A stretch of 64,000 nt of DNA from JAKFDK01 sp036676195 (lineage in GTDB: Bacteria > Bacillota > Sulfobacillia > Symbiobacteriales > ZC4RG38). The notes beneath the pieces were generated by a model, which was given only the letters and a program-made list of their open reading frames with translations, was not told the DNA's origin and made no database searches. The stretch covers positions 7,536 through 71,535 of the forward strand of contig JAKFDK010000098.1 of assembly GCA_036676195.1 (NCBI GenBank). Reading direction: 5' to 3'. Shown here piece by piece: positions 1-8,631 of this stretch (within the stretch, counting starts at the first letter, position 1; every line of letters starts with the position of its first letter). The position numbers were made by a program, and so were the translations under genes.

Positions 1-1
1 G

Positions 2-1792
2 CTACAGGAGATTTGCCGCACGTATGGGCCGGAGGCGGTGCTCCCGTACAGTTACGCCGGTACTGTGGGCGTGATCAACCGCGGCAGCATGGACCGGCGC
101 TTCTTTCACCGGCTGGGGGCCTCCCACTTGGCCCGTACCATCTGCTCCACCGCCGGTGGCGAGGGCTACCGGCACACAGTTGGCGCCCTGGTGGGCACCG
201 AACCCGAGGCCATGGCTGATGCCCGCCTGATCATCAACTGGGGGCTGAACGCCCGCGCCACCAACATCCATGCCGTGCCGTACATGCAGGCGGCCCGCCG
301 GCGGGGGGCGACGGTGGTCAACATCGACTGCGTGCCGCAGGGGATGGACGGTATGGCTGACCTGACCCTCACGCCCCGCCCCGGTACCGACGGCGCCCTG
401 GCCCTGGGTCTGATGTATGTCATGATCGCCGACGGGCTGTACGATGCCGACTACGTGGCGCAGTGGACCGTTGGCTTTGATGAACTGGCCCAGCGTGTGC
501 TGGCATTTCCGCCGGAGCGGGTGGAGGCCATCACCGGTGTACCGGCCGGGCAGATCTGGCAACTGGCAGACCTGTATGCCACGACCCATCCTTCCTTTAT
601 CCGGGTGGGGGCGGGCATGCAGCACCAGACCAACGGCGGCCAGACGGTGCGCAATATTACCTGCCTGACCGGGCTGGCGGGCGCCTGGCAACATGCCGGC
701 GGCGGCATGCTCTATGCCAATACCGAACTGTTCCCCATTAACCGGGCGGCCCTGGAGCGGCCTGACCTGCTGGCTTCGCCCCGGCGCACCCTGAACATGA
801 ACCGCCTGGGCGAGGCGCTCACGGCGGTGCAGCCGCCGGTACAGGCCCTGCTGGTTTACAGCAGCAACCCGGCCGTGGTGGCGCCGGACCAGGGCCGGGT
901 TCTGACCGGTCTGGCCCGGCCGGACCTGTTCACCGTGGTGCACGACCTGGTCCTGACCGACACAGCCATGTATGCCGATGTGGTGCTGCCGGCCACCTCC
1001 CAGTTCGAGTCCCTGGACCTGTACGTTTCGTATTGGCACCCTTACGTGCAGGTGGCCGATGCCATCGTGGCGCCGCCGGGTGAGGCTGTATCCAATACCG
1101 AGGTCTTTCGCCGGCTGGCTGCGGCCATGGGGTTTACCGAGCCCTGTTTTCAGGACAGCGATGAGGACCTGGTGCGCCAGGCCCTCGACGACCCTCAGTT
1201 CCGGGCGGCCGGCATCACCCTGGAGAGCTTGCGGGCCGCCGGCCACCTGCGCATGGCCCCGCCCGAGCAAACGGCCCGCCCCTTTGCCACCGGTTTTCCC
1301 ACCCCTTCGGGTAAACTGGAGTTTTACTCCGCCACCCTGGCGGCCCGGGGGCACGACCCGCTGCCCTGGTATACCCCGCCGGGCGAGGGGCCGGAGGCCA
1401 CTCCCGACCTCTATGCCCGTTACCCGCTTTCTTTCATTACCCTGTCGTCACGTTTTCTGATCAACTCCACCTTTGCCAACATCCCGGCCATCGCCGGTCG
1501 GGAGAAGCAGCCACTGCTGTTGATCCATCCGGATGATGCCGTGGTCCGGGGTATTGCTGACGGGGCGACGGTGCGGGTCTGGAACGACCGGGGGCAGTGC
1601 CGGCTGCGCGCCGCCGTTACCGGCGGCATCCGGCCCGGGGTGGTGGCAGCCCGTGGCCAGTGGTGGAACCAACATTTCCGGGGCGGAGCCAACGTGAACC
1701 AGACCACTGCCCAGCACCTGACCGACCTGGGGGCCGGGTCCACCTTTAACACGAACCTGGTGCAGGTCGCGCCCGATGCGGCTGATCCATAA
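2..1792 (+). CDS. molybdopterin oxidoreductase, catalytic subunit (5' partial)
   Basis: The reading frame is already open at the window edge, so the N-terminus, including any 4Fe-4S domain, is missing. The visible part holds the molybdopterin-binding central domain (INWGLNARATNIHAVPY near the start) and a C-terminal molydop-binding beta-barrel domain (from about IHPDDAVVRGI, then the NVNQTTAQHLTDLGAGSTFN segment before the stop). This architecture is that of the DMSO reductase/formate dehydrogenase superfamily, closest in feel to the single-subunit YoaE/BisC-like oxidoreductases. Substrate is not determinable. It lies upstream of an ABC importer on the same strand with a gap of 83 bases, so a functional link is possible but unproven. 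Confidence 0.88.
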   Translation, partial: LQEICRTYGPEAVLPYSYAGTVGVINRGSMDRRFFHRLGASHLARTICSTAGGEGYRHTVGALVGTEPEAMADARLIINWGLNARATNIHAVPYMQAARRRGATVVNIDCVPQGMDGMADLTLTPRPGTDGALALGLMYVMIADGLYDADYVAQWTVGFDELAQRVLAFPPERVEAITGVPAGQIWQLADLYATTHPSFIRVGAGMQHQTNGGQTVRNITCLTGLAGAWQHAGGGMLYANTELFPINRAALERPDLLASPRRTLNMNRLGEALTAVQPPVQALLVYSSNPAVVAPDQGRVLTGLARPDLFTVVHDLVLTDTAMYADVVLPATSQFESLDLYVSYWHPYVQVADAIVAPPGEAVSNTEVFRRLAAAMGFTEPCFQDSDEDLVRQALDDPQFRAAGITLESLRAAGHLRMAPPEQTARPFATGFPTPSGKLEFYSATLAARGHDPLPWYTPPGEGPEATPDLYARYPLSFITLSSRFLINSTFANIPAIAGREKQPLLLIHPDDAVVRGIADGATVRVWNDRGQCRLRAAVTGGIRPGVVAARGQWWNQHFRGGANVNQTTAQHLTDLGAGSTFNTNLVQVAPDAADP

Positions 1793-1875
1793 ACCTGCTG
1801 CTGCCGGCCCGATCGGTTCACGCAACGTTGTGTGTTCATGGCCTGAACTGCCATTATTCTTTGGAGGGAAAGCAG

Positions 1876-2919
1876 ATGACGAAGAAACCAGGTCGCGTAT
1901 GGGCCGGACTGCTGTGTAGTGCTATGCTGATCCTCACCGGCTGCGGTGGGGGAGCCAGGCCGGAAGGGGCGGCTGCCCCGGCACCGGCCCAGCCGGCGGC
2001 CGCAAAAAGTCCGCCGGCGGCGGCGGAAAAGGTGCGGGTGGGTCTGTCTGTGGCCAACACCTTTGAACTCCTGCCGGCCTACATCGGTGTGAACGAAGGG
2101 CTTTGGAAAAAGCGCGGCCTGGACGTGGAACTGACCACCTTTGCCGGTGGGGCCAAGCTGCAGCAGGCGATCCTGGCCAAGAGCATCGACGTGGGTCTGG
2201 ATGCCGCCACCGGAATTGCGCTGGCTGTGGCCAAAGGTTCGCCCAGCAAGATCGTGGCCGAGATCGGCCGTAAGGTGAATCTGATGGTGCTGGTGGTGCC
2301 AAAGAACTCCCCGGCCAAGGCAGCGGCGGATTTGAAGGGCAAGAAGATCGGCGTTACCTCCCATGGGGCGATCACCGACTGGCTGGCCAAGCAGTTGGCC
2401 AAGAGCCAGGGCTGGGATCCGGAGACCGGCGTGACCCGGGTGCCTCTGGGCGGCTTCCAGGAACTGATGGCCGGCCTGAAGGCTGGTAACGTGGATGGCT
2501 TTGTCTGGTCGGCCGAGGGTGCCCTGGCCCTGGAGGAGTCTGGCGACGGCCGCATTCTGTTCAGCTTCGGTGACCAGGTGCCCAAGTATGAGTTCATGAT
2601 GGTGCAGGCTACCGACGAGATGATGACAAGAAGGACGGAGACCTTGCAGAAGTTCATGGCTGGCTGGGGCGAAGCAGTGGCGTTCATGAAGAAGAACCGG
2701 GATGCCAGCGTGCAGCAAATGGTGACGGCCATGAAGGTTTCGCAGCAGGTCGCCGGACGGGTCTATGACCTGGATATTGCCAACGTATCCGCCGACGGGG
2801 TGGCCTCTCGGGAAGGGCTGGAAGCGGTGGCCCAGTCGCTGGTCGACCTGGGCAACCTGCAGAAGAAGCCGGCGGTGGAGAGCTTCTACAGCGAGCAGTT
2901 TGTCCCCATCAAGCCATAG
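1876..2919 (+). CDS. ABC transporter substrate-binding lipoprotein (SsuA/TauA/NMT1 type)
   Basis: A 347-residue periplasmic-binding-type lipoprotein. The start is the ATG at 1876, behind TTGGAGGGAAAG, which gives a clean signal peptide (MTKKPGRVWAGLLCSAMLIL) ending in the lipobox LTGC with the lipidated Cys at residue 23, followed by an Ala/Pro-rich linker. The body has the NMT1/SsuA-like opening (VRVGLSVANTFELLPAYIGVNEGLWKK). Members bind sulfonates, nitrate, thiamine precursors, hydantoins and other small solutes; the ligand cannot be read from sequence. It is the first gene of a five-gene transport cluster whose following genes overlap by start-stop sharing. Confidence 0.9.
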   Translation: MTKKPGRVWAGLLCSAMLILTGCGGGARPEGAAAPAPAQPAAAKSPPAAAEKVRVGLSVANTFELLPAYIGVNEGLWKKRGLDVELTTFAGGAKLQQAILAKSIDVGLDAATGIALAVAKGSPSKIVAEIGRKVNLMVLVVPKNSPAKAAADLKGKKIGVTSHGAITDWLAKQLAKSQGWDPETGVTRVPLGGFQELMAGLKAGNVDGFVWSAEGALALEESGDGRILFSFGDQVPKYEFMMVQATDEMMTRRTETLQKFMAGWGEAVAFMKKNRDASVQQMVTAMKVSQQVAGRVYDLDIANVSADGVASREGLEAVAQSLVDLGNLQKKPAVESFYSEQFVPIKP

Positions 2920-2935
2920 CCGGGGAGGCAACAAG

Positions 2936-3736
2936 TTGACCCACATGAGTGGTTTCCGGGGGCCGGCGGCCAGAGCGCCGGCCCCGGCCTTCCGGGCATC
3001 CTTATGGCGGACCGGTCTGGTCGCGCTGGCGCTGGTCGGGTGGGAGGTTCTGTCCCGACTGGGCGTGCTGGACCCCGCCTTCGTCAGTTCTCCGGCCGGC
3101 ATTCTGCACAGCCTGGTCAGCCTGGCCGGCGAGGCACCAGTCCGTCATGCCTTTGCTCTTACCGCCTTCGAGACCCTGGCGGCCTTTGCCGTGGCAGCAG
3201 CTGCCGGGGTCCTGGGCGGACTGGCGATCGGGATGTCCCGACCGGCCACCGAGGTGGGGCTGCCCATCCTGTCCATGTTGTTTGCGGTGCCCCAGATGGT
3301 GTTGTTTCCGCTGTTTGTGCTCTTCCTGGGCATCGGCATACAGTCCAAGATCGTCTTTGGCGTCACCCACGGCACGCTGCCCATTCTGCTCAACACGATC
3401 GCCGGTGTACGCACGGTTACGCCGGCGCTGCTGGAACCCATGCGGGCGATGGGAGCCTCCCGGGTCCAGCAGTTCCGGCTGGTCTACTTTCCGGCGGCGG
3501 CGCCCCTGCTGCTGACCGGGCTGCGGATGGGCATCGGCCATACCCTGCTGGGTGTACTGTTGGCCGAACTGTTCGCTTCGCAGTCCGGGGTGGGCTTTTA
3601 CATCCGCCAGTATACAGCCGGCCTGCAGGCCGGTCCGATGCTGGCGATGGTGCTGACCATTTCTCTGGCCGCCATTGCGGTGAATGAGGGAATGCGGCAA
3701 CTTGAATTGCATGTATCACGGTGGAGGGGGCGGTGA
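2936..3736 (+). CDS. ABC transporter permease (SsuC/TauC type), first copy
   Basis: A 266-residue BPD-type inner-membrane permease with about six hydrophobic segments. The EAA-loop signature that contacts the ATPase is visible (MGASRVQQFRLVYFPAAAP...LTGLRMGIG, about residues 170-200). I chose the TTG at 2936 because the GGGGAGG at 2922-2928 is seven bases upstream; the in-frame ATG at 2945 is too far from it. The stop shares bases with the following ATPase start (GTGA). It is one of two permeases in this operon, so the transporter may use a heterodimeric channel. Confidence 0.9.
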   Translation: MTHMSGFRGPAARAPAPAFRASLWRTGLVALALVGWEVLSRLGVLDPAFVSSPAGILHSLVSLAGEAPVRHAFALTAFETLAAFAVAAAAGVLGGLAIGMSRPATEVGLPILSMLFAVPQMVLFPLFVLFLGIGIQSKIVFGVTHGTLPILLNTIAGVRTVTPALLEPMRAMGASRVQQFRLVYFPAAAPLLLTGLRMGIGHTLLGVLLAELFASQSGVGFYIRQYTAGLQAGPMLAMVLTISLAAIAVNEGMRQLELHVSRWRGR

Positions 3737-4572
3737 CGACGGCAACGATGGCCATTTCATCCGCGGGGGCAGCGCAAAGCCTGGTCTTTGATCAAGTCAG
3801 CATCGAATACCGGGCCGGCGGCGTGCCACCGGTTCCGGCTGTACAGGACGTATCCCTGACGATTCCCCGCGGCCAGTTTGTGTCCTTGATCGGCCCCAGT
3901 GGCTGTGGCAAGTCCACCCTGCTGCGGGCGGCCGGCGGACTCGTGCCTTGTGCCCGCGGCGCGGTGCTGGCCGGGGGGCGCCCGGTCACCGGCCCACGCC
4001 CGGACAGTACGGCCATCATGTTTCAGAACTATGGGCTCTACCCCTGGCGAACGGTGCGGGAAAATGCCGAAATGGCCCTGGAAATCCGGGGGGTATCGGC
4101 GGCGCTGCGGCGGGAGCGGGTCCGGCACTACCTGGAACTGGTGGGCCTGAAGGCTTACGAAAATTTTTACCCCCGGCAACTGTCCGGGGGCATGCAGCAG
4201 CGGGTGGCCCTGTCCCGGGCTCTGAGCACGGAGCCGGAACTGCTGCTGATGGACGAGCCCTTCGGCGCTCTTGATGAACAGACCCGGTTGGTTCTGGGCG
4301 AAGAGCTGTCCCGCCTGGTCACCGCCGACCAGCGCACGATTCTGTTTGTCACCCACAGCCTGGCCGAGGCGGTCATGCTGTCTGATCAAATTGTGGTCAT
4401 GACCGCCCGTCCGGGCCGGGTCAAGGCGGTGCTCACTGTGGCCGCGCCGCAACCCCGCACGGCCGACTTCATGCTGACCCGGGAGTTCGAAGAACTGCGG
4501 CATGAACTGTTCCGGCTGCTCAGCGGCGAAATTCGCCTGGCGGCAGGCCTGGGCGGGGGGCGGTCAGGGTGA
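3733..4572 (+). CDS. ABC transporter ATP-binding protein (SsuB/TauB type)
   Basis: A nitrate/sulfonate/taurine-type ABC ATPase of about 279 residues. Walker A GPSGCGKST is near residues 54-62, the Q-loop region reads MFQNYGLYPW, the signature is LSGGMQQR near 150, Walker B is LLLMDEPFGALDEQTR near 171, and the H-loop is FVTHSLAEA. The GTG at 3733 overlaps the preceding stop as GTGA and has GGAGGGGG just upstream; a GTG at 3721 is also in frame but overlaps more. The 3' end again overlaps the next start by GTGA, so permease, ATPase and permease are translationally coupled. Confidence 0.93.
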   Translation: MTTATMAISSAGAAQSLVFDQVSIEYRAGGVPPVPAVQDVSLTIPRGQFVSLIGPSGCGKSTLLRAAGGLVPCARGAVLAGGRPVTGPRPDSTAIMFQNYGLYPWRTVRENAEMALEIRGVSAALRRERVRHYLELVGLKAYENFYPRQLSGGMQQRVALSRALSTEPELLLMDEPFGALDEQTRLVLGEELSRLVTADQRTILFVTHSLAEAVMLSDQIVVMTARPGRVKAVLTVAAPQPRTADFMLTREFEELRHELFRLLSGEIRLAAGLGGGRSG

Positions 4573-5306
4573 AGCGCTACCGGCCACTGCTGCTGCGGGC
4601 CGCCTTTGTGGCCCTGCTGCTCCTGGGCTGGTGGGGGCTCACCGCCGGCGGAACCGTTTCTGCCCTGCTGCTGCCGGCGCCGGCGTCGGCCTTTGGTGCT
4701 CTGGGCCGCCTGCTGGTCAAACCGGACACTTACCTGCACCTGCGTACCACCCTGGTGGAGTTCGTTGGCGCACTGGGTCTGGCCACGGCCATTGGTGTGG
4801 CGGCCGGTGTGGCGATTGGACTGAGCCCGCGGGTGTTCACGGTGGCGGAGCCCCTGCTGGGTGCCCTGAATACCGTGCCCATCATCCTGATTTATCCCCT
4901 CTGTATCCTGTATCTGGGGATCGGACCCGGGTCCAAGATCGCCTTTGCCACCGTTTACGGCACCTTCCCCGTTCTGCTCAACACCATTCAGGGCATTCGC
5001 CACGTGGACCATGACTACATCGCCCCGGCAGTCGCCATGGGCGCCAGTCCCTGGCAATTACTGACCAAGGTCTACGTACCGGCGGCCCTGCCCGGACTGG
5101 TGGCCGGTCTGCGGCTGGCCGGGGTGCAATGCCTGGTGGCGGTGGTGGCGGGTGAAATGCTGGCCGCCACGTCCGGACTGGGCTATAAGGTTTCTTGGGC
5201 GGCCGAAGTCTTTGAAACACCGATCCTCTATGCCTTTATTCTGCTGGTCGTGGCCCTGGTCGCGCTGCTGAACTGGCTGCTGGGCCGGATCCGTGTTCCG
5301 GAATAG
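4569..5306 (+). CDS. ABC transporter permease (SsuC/TauC type), second copy
   Basis: A 245-residue integral-membrane permease of the same family as the gene at 2936 but clearly divergent. The ATPase-contact loop reads MGASPWQLLTKVYVPAALPG followed by LVAGLRLAG. The GTG start overlaps the ATPase stop. Two different permeases around a single ATPase gene suggest either a heterodimer or two alternative transporters sharing one ATPase and one binding protein. The next gene (RidA family) follows after 48 bases with its own ribosome binding site. Confidence 0.9.
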   Translation: MKRYRPLLLRAAFVALLLLGWWGLTAGGTVSALLLPAPASAFGALGRLLVKPDTYLHLRTTLVEFVGALGLATAIGVAAGVAIGLSPRVFTVAEPLLGALNTVPIILIYPLCILYLGIGPGSKIAFATVYGTFPVLLNTIQGIRHVDHDYIAPAVAMGASPWQLLTKVYVPAALPGLVAGLRLAGVQCLVAVVAGEMLAATSGLGYKVSWAAEVFETPILYAFILLVVALVALLNWLLGRIRVPE

Positions 5307-6524
5307 GCGGGTCTGAAGCTGACGGGGCCTACCATACTTTGAGGAGAAGCATATATGTTTGAAAAACGTCTGACAGAACTGGGCATCACGCTGCCTGCTC
5401 CCTTCCTCTATCCCCCGACGATGGCCGGTGCGGTCCTGTCTGACGGCCTGCTGTACGTATCCGGGGCCATACCGATGGCGAATGGTGGTCTGGCCTATCA
5501 GGGCGCCGTGGGGCGGGAACTGAATGAACAGGAAGGGTACGCGGCTGCCCGGCTGTGCGTGTTGAACGCCCTGGCCCAGGTGCGGGCCGCCCTGGGCAGC
5601 CTGGACAACGTGGCGCGCATCGTGAAGGTGAACGGCTTTATCCGCACTGTACCGGGGTTTGCCCGGGAACCGCAGGTGCTGAACGGCGCTTCTGACCTGT
5701 TGGTGGAGGTTTTCGGGCCGCAGGGACGGGCCGCTCGCACTGCCGTGGGCGTGGCCGACTTGCCCATGGAAGCACCGGTGGAAGTGGAAATGATCGTGGC
5801 AGTGGCCGCAGCCGCAGGGTGAGCCTCTGAGGGACCGGGTGCGCAGGCGGTGCCGTTTACGTGGTGCAGGCAACGAACAACCCGGGTGTCCGACCAGCGC
5901 ACCCAGAGTCGGACCGGCCGCCGCCTGAACCGGTGGCGTTCCCCCGGGTACGGGATGCAGCCCCCGCCAGGCGATCCGGGCGCGCACCCGCGCCAGCAGG
6001 GTGATCGCTTCGCCCCAGGTCAGGGGCTGGTCTGGCCGCAGGGTACCGTCGGGGTAGCCCTGGAGCAGTTCGGCTGCCACCGCCGTTGCCAGCAATTGGC
6101 GTACCGGCGCCGGCATCCCGGCCAGTTCCCCGGCCTCCCCGGCGGTTTTGGCGGCGACCGGGTGGCCCAGGTACTGCAGGGCGGCGGCCAGACCGGCCGC
6201 CGCCTCGCCGCGGGTTAGCACGCCGGTGGGCGACCAGCCGGCCGTGGTGTGGTATACCAGCAAGCGCGCCAGGTCCCAGTCACCCGCCGCGCCGACCGGT
6301 GCTACGCCGAAGGCCCGGGCCGCCATCTCGTGCCATTGCGGCCAGGAGACCGGTTCATCCAGCCGGTCACGGACCTGATCGGCCGCCAGGATACCAGCGG
6401 CACCGGCCCGGGTCACGGTGGCCGTGGCCCAGCCCAAAACGGCCCCAGCCCACTCACGGTGGAGCGGAGCATGGGGAAGGCCAGGCCGGCCCACCGGGGT
6501 CCGCCTGCGTTCAGTCCAGGGCAT
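5058..6524 (-). CDS. SLH-domain protein, frame runs on antisense to ridA (possibly decayed)
   Basis: Reading from the ATG at 6524, the first 215 residues or so contain three S-layer homology motifs, the last very typical (GYPDGTLRPDQPLTWGEA). SLH domains usually anchor exported proteins to cell-wall polymers. Here there is no signal peptide and no other domain. No stop follows the third repeat: the frame stays open through the whole ridA gene to 5058, and that part has no protein-like character. I believe only about 5880-6524 is genuine; the true stop has probably been lost by a frameshift. The start overlaps the end of the upstream sugar dehydrogenase gene by 14 bases, so the two were likely cotranscribed. 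Confidence 0.45.
   Translation of the reverse strand: MPWTERRRTPVGRPGLPHAPLHREWAGAVLGWATATVTRAGAAGILAADQVRDRLDEPVSWPQWHEMAARAFGVAPVGAAGDWDLARLLVYHTTAGWSPTGVLTRGEAAAGLAAALQYLGHPVAAKTAGEAGELAGMPAPVRQLLATAVAAELLQGYPDGTLRPDQPLTWGEAITLLARVRARIAWRGLHPVPGGTPPVQAAAGPTLGALVGHPGCSLPAPRKRHRLRTRSLRGSPCGCGHCHDHFHFHRCFHGQVGHAHGSASGPSLRPENLHQQVRSAVQHLRFPGKPRYSADKAVHLHDARHVVQAAQGGPHLGQGVQHAQPGSRVPFLFIQFPPHGALIGQTTIRHRYGPGYVQQAVRQDRTGHRRGIEEGSRQRDAQFCQTFFKHICFSSKYGRPRQLQTRLFRNTDPAQQPVQQRDQGHDQQNKGIEDRCFKDFGRPRNLIAQSGRGGQHFTRHHRHQALHPGQPQTGHQSGQGRRYVDLGQ
5355..5822 (+). CDS. RidA/YjgF/YER057c family protein
   Basis: A 155-residue protein of the Rid superfamily, whose founding members hydrolyse reactive enamine/imine intermediates; other clades act in pyrimidine or amino-acid catabolism. 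The usual features are present: an N-terminal PAPFLYPPTMAGAV segment, LLYVSGAIPMANGG, and a C-terminal RTAVGVADLPMEAPVEVEM strand. TGAGGAGAAG precedes the ATG at a good distance. Its place directly behind the importer suggests it acts on a product of the imported compound, but this is inference. The archetypal RidA Arg region is near RAARTAVGVADLP. Confidence 0.88.
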   Translation: MFEKRLTELGITLPAPFLYPPTMAGAVLSDGLLYVSGAIPMANGGLAYQGAVGRELNEQEGYAAARLCVLNALAQVRAALGSLDNVARIVKVNGFIRTVPGFAREPQVLNGASDLLVEVFGPQGRAARTAVGVADLPMEAPVEVEMIVAVAAAAG

Positions 6525-7488
6525 CGACCCGCCAGATGGCGGTGGGGGTGGAGAAGTACAAAAAGCCATCCGGCCCGTTCACCACCGCCAGAATGCCCTG
6601 CGGCTCGGTCTGAACCACCGCATCCAGCCGCAGCACCCGGGAGCCGTTCAGCGGCGACAGCACCAGCTTGCGCAGGGTGCCGGTGTTCCAGTCGCCGAAA
6701 AACAGGGCGTTGCGGGTGCCTGGTCCGTAGCGGGTGCCGGTGTAAAAGGCGGCGCCGGTGGGGGCAATGTTTGGGGTAAAGGTAACCAGCGGATTCACGA
6801 AGCCGGGCAGGCGGGTCCGGCCGGTGACGACGGGCCAGCCGTAGTTGCCGCCCGGGACCAGCCGGTTCACTTCATCATCGCGGTCCGGCCCGTTTTCGGT
6901 GAGGTAGGGCACCCCGGTCCCGGGCTGAAAGGCCAGGCCGAAGACGTTGCGGAGCCCGAGGCTAAACACCGGCGAGCCCGCAAACGGATTGTCTGGCGGC
7001 ACCAGCCCGTCGGGGGTGACCCGCAGCACCTTGCCGGCCAGGCTTTGCCGGTCCTGCGCCAGTTCCCGGCGACCGCTGTCTCCGGTGGTAATGAACAGGC
7101 GGTTGCCCCGGAAGCCAAGGATGCCACCGTTATGAATCAGCCCGGCCGGGATGCCCTGCACCACCGGCTGGGCGGTGGTGGCCCGGTTACCAACTACTTG
7201 CAGCCGGGTGACGCGGTTTTCCATCCGCAAGCCCCGGCGGGTCGTGTGGTAGACGTAGATCCAGGGGGGGCGGGGAAAGTCCGGGTGCAGTGCCAGCCCC
7301 AGCAGGCCGCGCTCGCCGCCCGTCACCACCGGCACTCGGGCCAGCGGCTGGGGTAGCAGCCGCCCGTTGACCAGCACCCGCACCTGTCCGGTCCGCCGTT
7401 CGTTGAAAAAGATCCGCCCGTCCGGCGTAAAGGCGAAACTGACCGGGAACCTCAGATTCCCGGTCACCAACTGCAGCCGCTGCGTCAT
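6511..7488 (-). CDS. PQQ-dependent sugar dehydrogenase family (aldose sugar dehydrogenase-like)
   Basis: A 325-residue six-bladed beta-propeller protein of the glucose/sorbosone dehydrogenase family (GSDH). Family landmarks are seen in order: SFAFTPDGRIFFNERRTG, GERGLLGLALHPDFP, GGILGFRGNRLFITTGDSG, RNVFGLAFQPGTG, ENGPDRDDEVNRLVPGGNYGWPV. The lack of a signal peptide is odd, because PQQ enzymes normally work outside the membrane; export by another route or loss of the leader are both possible. The gene's end overlaps the SLH frame. A lipoprotein paralogue lies at 39280-40458. Confidence 0.85.
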   Translation of the reverse strand: MTQRLQLVTGNLRFPVSFAFTPDGRIFFNERRTGQVRVLVNGRLLPQPLARVPVVTGGERGLLGLALHPDFPRPPWIYVYHTTRRGLRMENRVTRLQVVGNRATTAQPVVQGIPAGLIHNGGILGFRGNRLFITTGDSGRRELAQDRQSLAGKVLRVTPDGLVPPDNPFAGSPVFSLGLRNVFGLAFQPGTGVPYLTENGPDRDDEVNRLVPGGNYGWPVVTGRTRLPGFVNPLVTFTPNIAPTGAAFYTGTRYGPGTRNALFFGDWNTGTLRKLVLSPLNGSRVLRLDAVVQTEPQGILAVVNGPDGFLYFSTPTAIWRVDALD

Positions 7489-7574
7489 CCCGTGCCCTCC
7501 TCCCGTTTCAGCAGTATACGTGGGAGGAATCGCCGGGGCGGTTGCGGTAGAAGGTTACATTGAGGTGAATGAAG

Positions 7575-8429
7575 ATGGTTTCTGGCGCTGCACGCTTGCC
7601 CCAGGCCGCTCTGCGGGTGGCCGATCTGCAGGCGGCCGTGCACTTTTACTGTGGCGGGCTGGGCTTCTGGCCGGTGCTGGTGGATGATCCGGCCGGCGTG
7701 GCCCTGGTGGAGGGACCCGGCGGTGCCTCCCTGCTGCTGGCGACTGCCGCCGCCGACCTGGGGCGCTGGCCCGGGGTCAGGCAGCCGGCGGCCGGTGCCT
7801 GGGTCTACCTGCACCACCCGGACCTGTCGGCCCTGGCAGCCGAACTGCAGGAGCACGGCGTGGCCGGGGTGGGTCCGCACGAACCCTACCCCGGCTTCCG
7901 GTACCTGCTGGCGACGGATCCCGACGGGTACGAAGCCGTGTTCTGGGAGTCCCTGCCCCTGACGGACGCCGAGGTGGTGGCCATTTACCGGGACGGCCCG
8001 GCCCGCCTCGCCGCTGCACTGGCCGGGCTCACGCCCGCCGGCCTGAACCTGCCCCGGGCGCCGGGCAAGTGGACGATTCGCCAGATTGTGCACCACCTGG
8101 TGGATGCCGACCTGGGCACGCTGCATGTGTTGCGCCTGGCTCTGGGCGAGCCCGGCCGCCAGGTGCAGACCGATGTCTGGGACCCGGATGATCTGGATGC
8201 AGGGCTGCGGAGCGCCGAGCGGCCGGTGGAGCCGGCGGTGGCGTTACTGACGGCGGCCCGGGCCTGGGTCGGCAGCTTGCTGGACTGTCTGCCCGGCGCC
8301 CTGGACCGCTCCGTGACCTGGCCCAGCGGCTACCGGGCCGAGGTGCGCCGGTTGCTGCAGCAGGTGGGGGGGCACGCATTGCACCACATTGGTCAGATTG
8401 AGCAGGTCCGCCACCGCCACGGGCTGTAA
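7575..8429 (+). CDS. VOC (glyoxalase-like) - DinB/YfiT-like fusion protein
   Basis: A 284-residue two-domain protein. Residues 1-130 are a VOC/glyoxalase-fold domain (AALRVADLQAAVHFYCGGLGFWPV ... DPDGYEAVFWE). Residues about 140-284 are a DinB-like four-helix bundle with the metal-binding histidines visible in QIVHHLVDAD and GHALHHIGQIEQ, as in YfiT/BstA-type enzymes. GAGGTGA at 7562-7568 points to the ATG at 7575 rather than the one at 7569. Both folds are metal-dependent and both are used against small electrophiles or antibiotics, so a detoxification role is reasonable; the substrate is unknown. It stands alone, facing the panD terminator. Confidence 0.8.
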   Translation: MVSGAARLPQAALRVADLQAAVHFYCGGLGFWPVLVDDPAGVALVEGPGGASLLLATAAADLGRWPGVRQPAAGAWVYLHHPDLSALAAELQEHGVAGVGPHEPYPGFRYLLATDPDGYEAVFWESLPLTDAEVVAIYRDGPARLAAALAGLTPAGLNLPRAPGKWTIRQIVHHLVDADLGTLHVLRLALGEPGRQVQTDVWDPDDLDAGLRSAERPVEPAVALLTAARAWVGSLLDCLPGALDRSVTWPSGYRAEVRRLLQQVGGHALHHIGQIEQVRHRHGL

Positions 8430-8566
8430 CGGCCGCTGTTCAGGCGCCTGGCTTGCAGGCGGTGACGATCTCCGCCGGCATGGTGACCGCAGCCGGACCG
8501 GGGCACGCCTGGCAGATTGTGCGGGTTCTGGCTTCCGACCAGCCCATCGCGATGACATGAGGGACG

Positions 8567-8612
8567 GAAAAAGCACAGGCGGCGCTGTCCCCGGGGTGGG
8601 GTCAGCGCCGCC
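8567..8612 (-). terminator. Rho-independent terminator of the pan operon
   Basis: On the minus strand a perfect 10-bp stem (GGCGGCGCTG with CAGCGCCGCC, positions 8578-8612) is followed by a T-rich tail (TGTGCTTTTTCC). It lies 20 bases past the panD stop. Confidence 0.85.
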
Positions 8613-8631
8613 GTCAGGCACGGGGGCCGGT

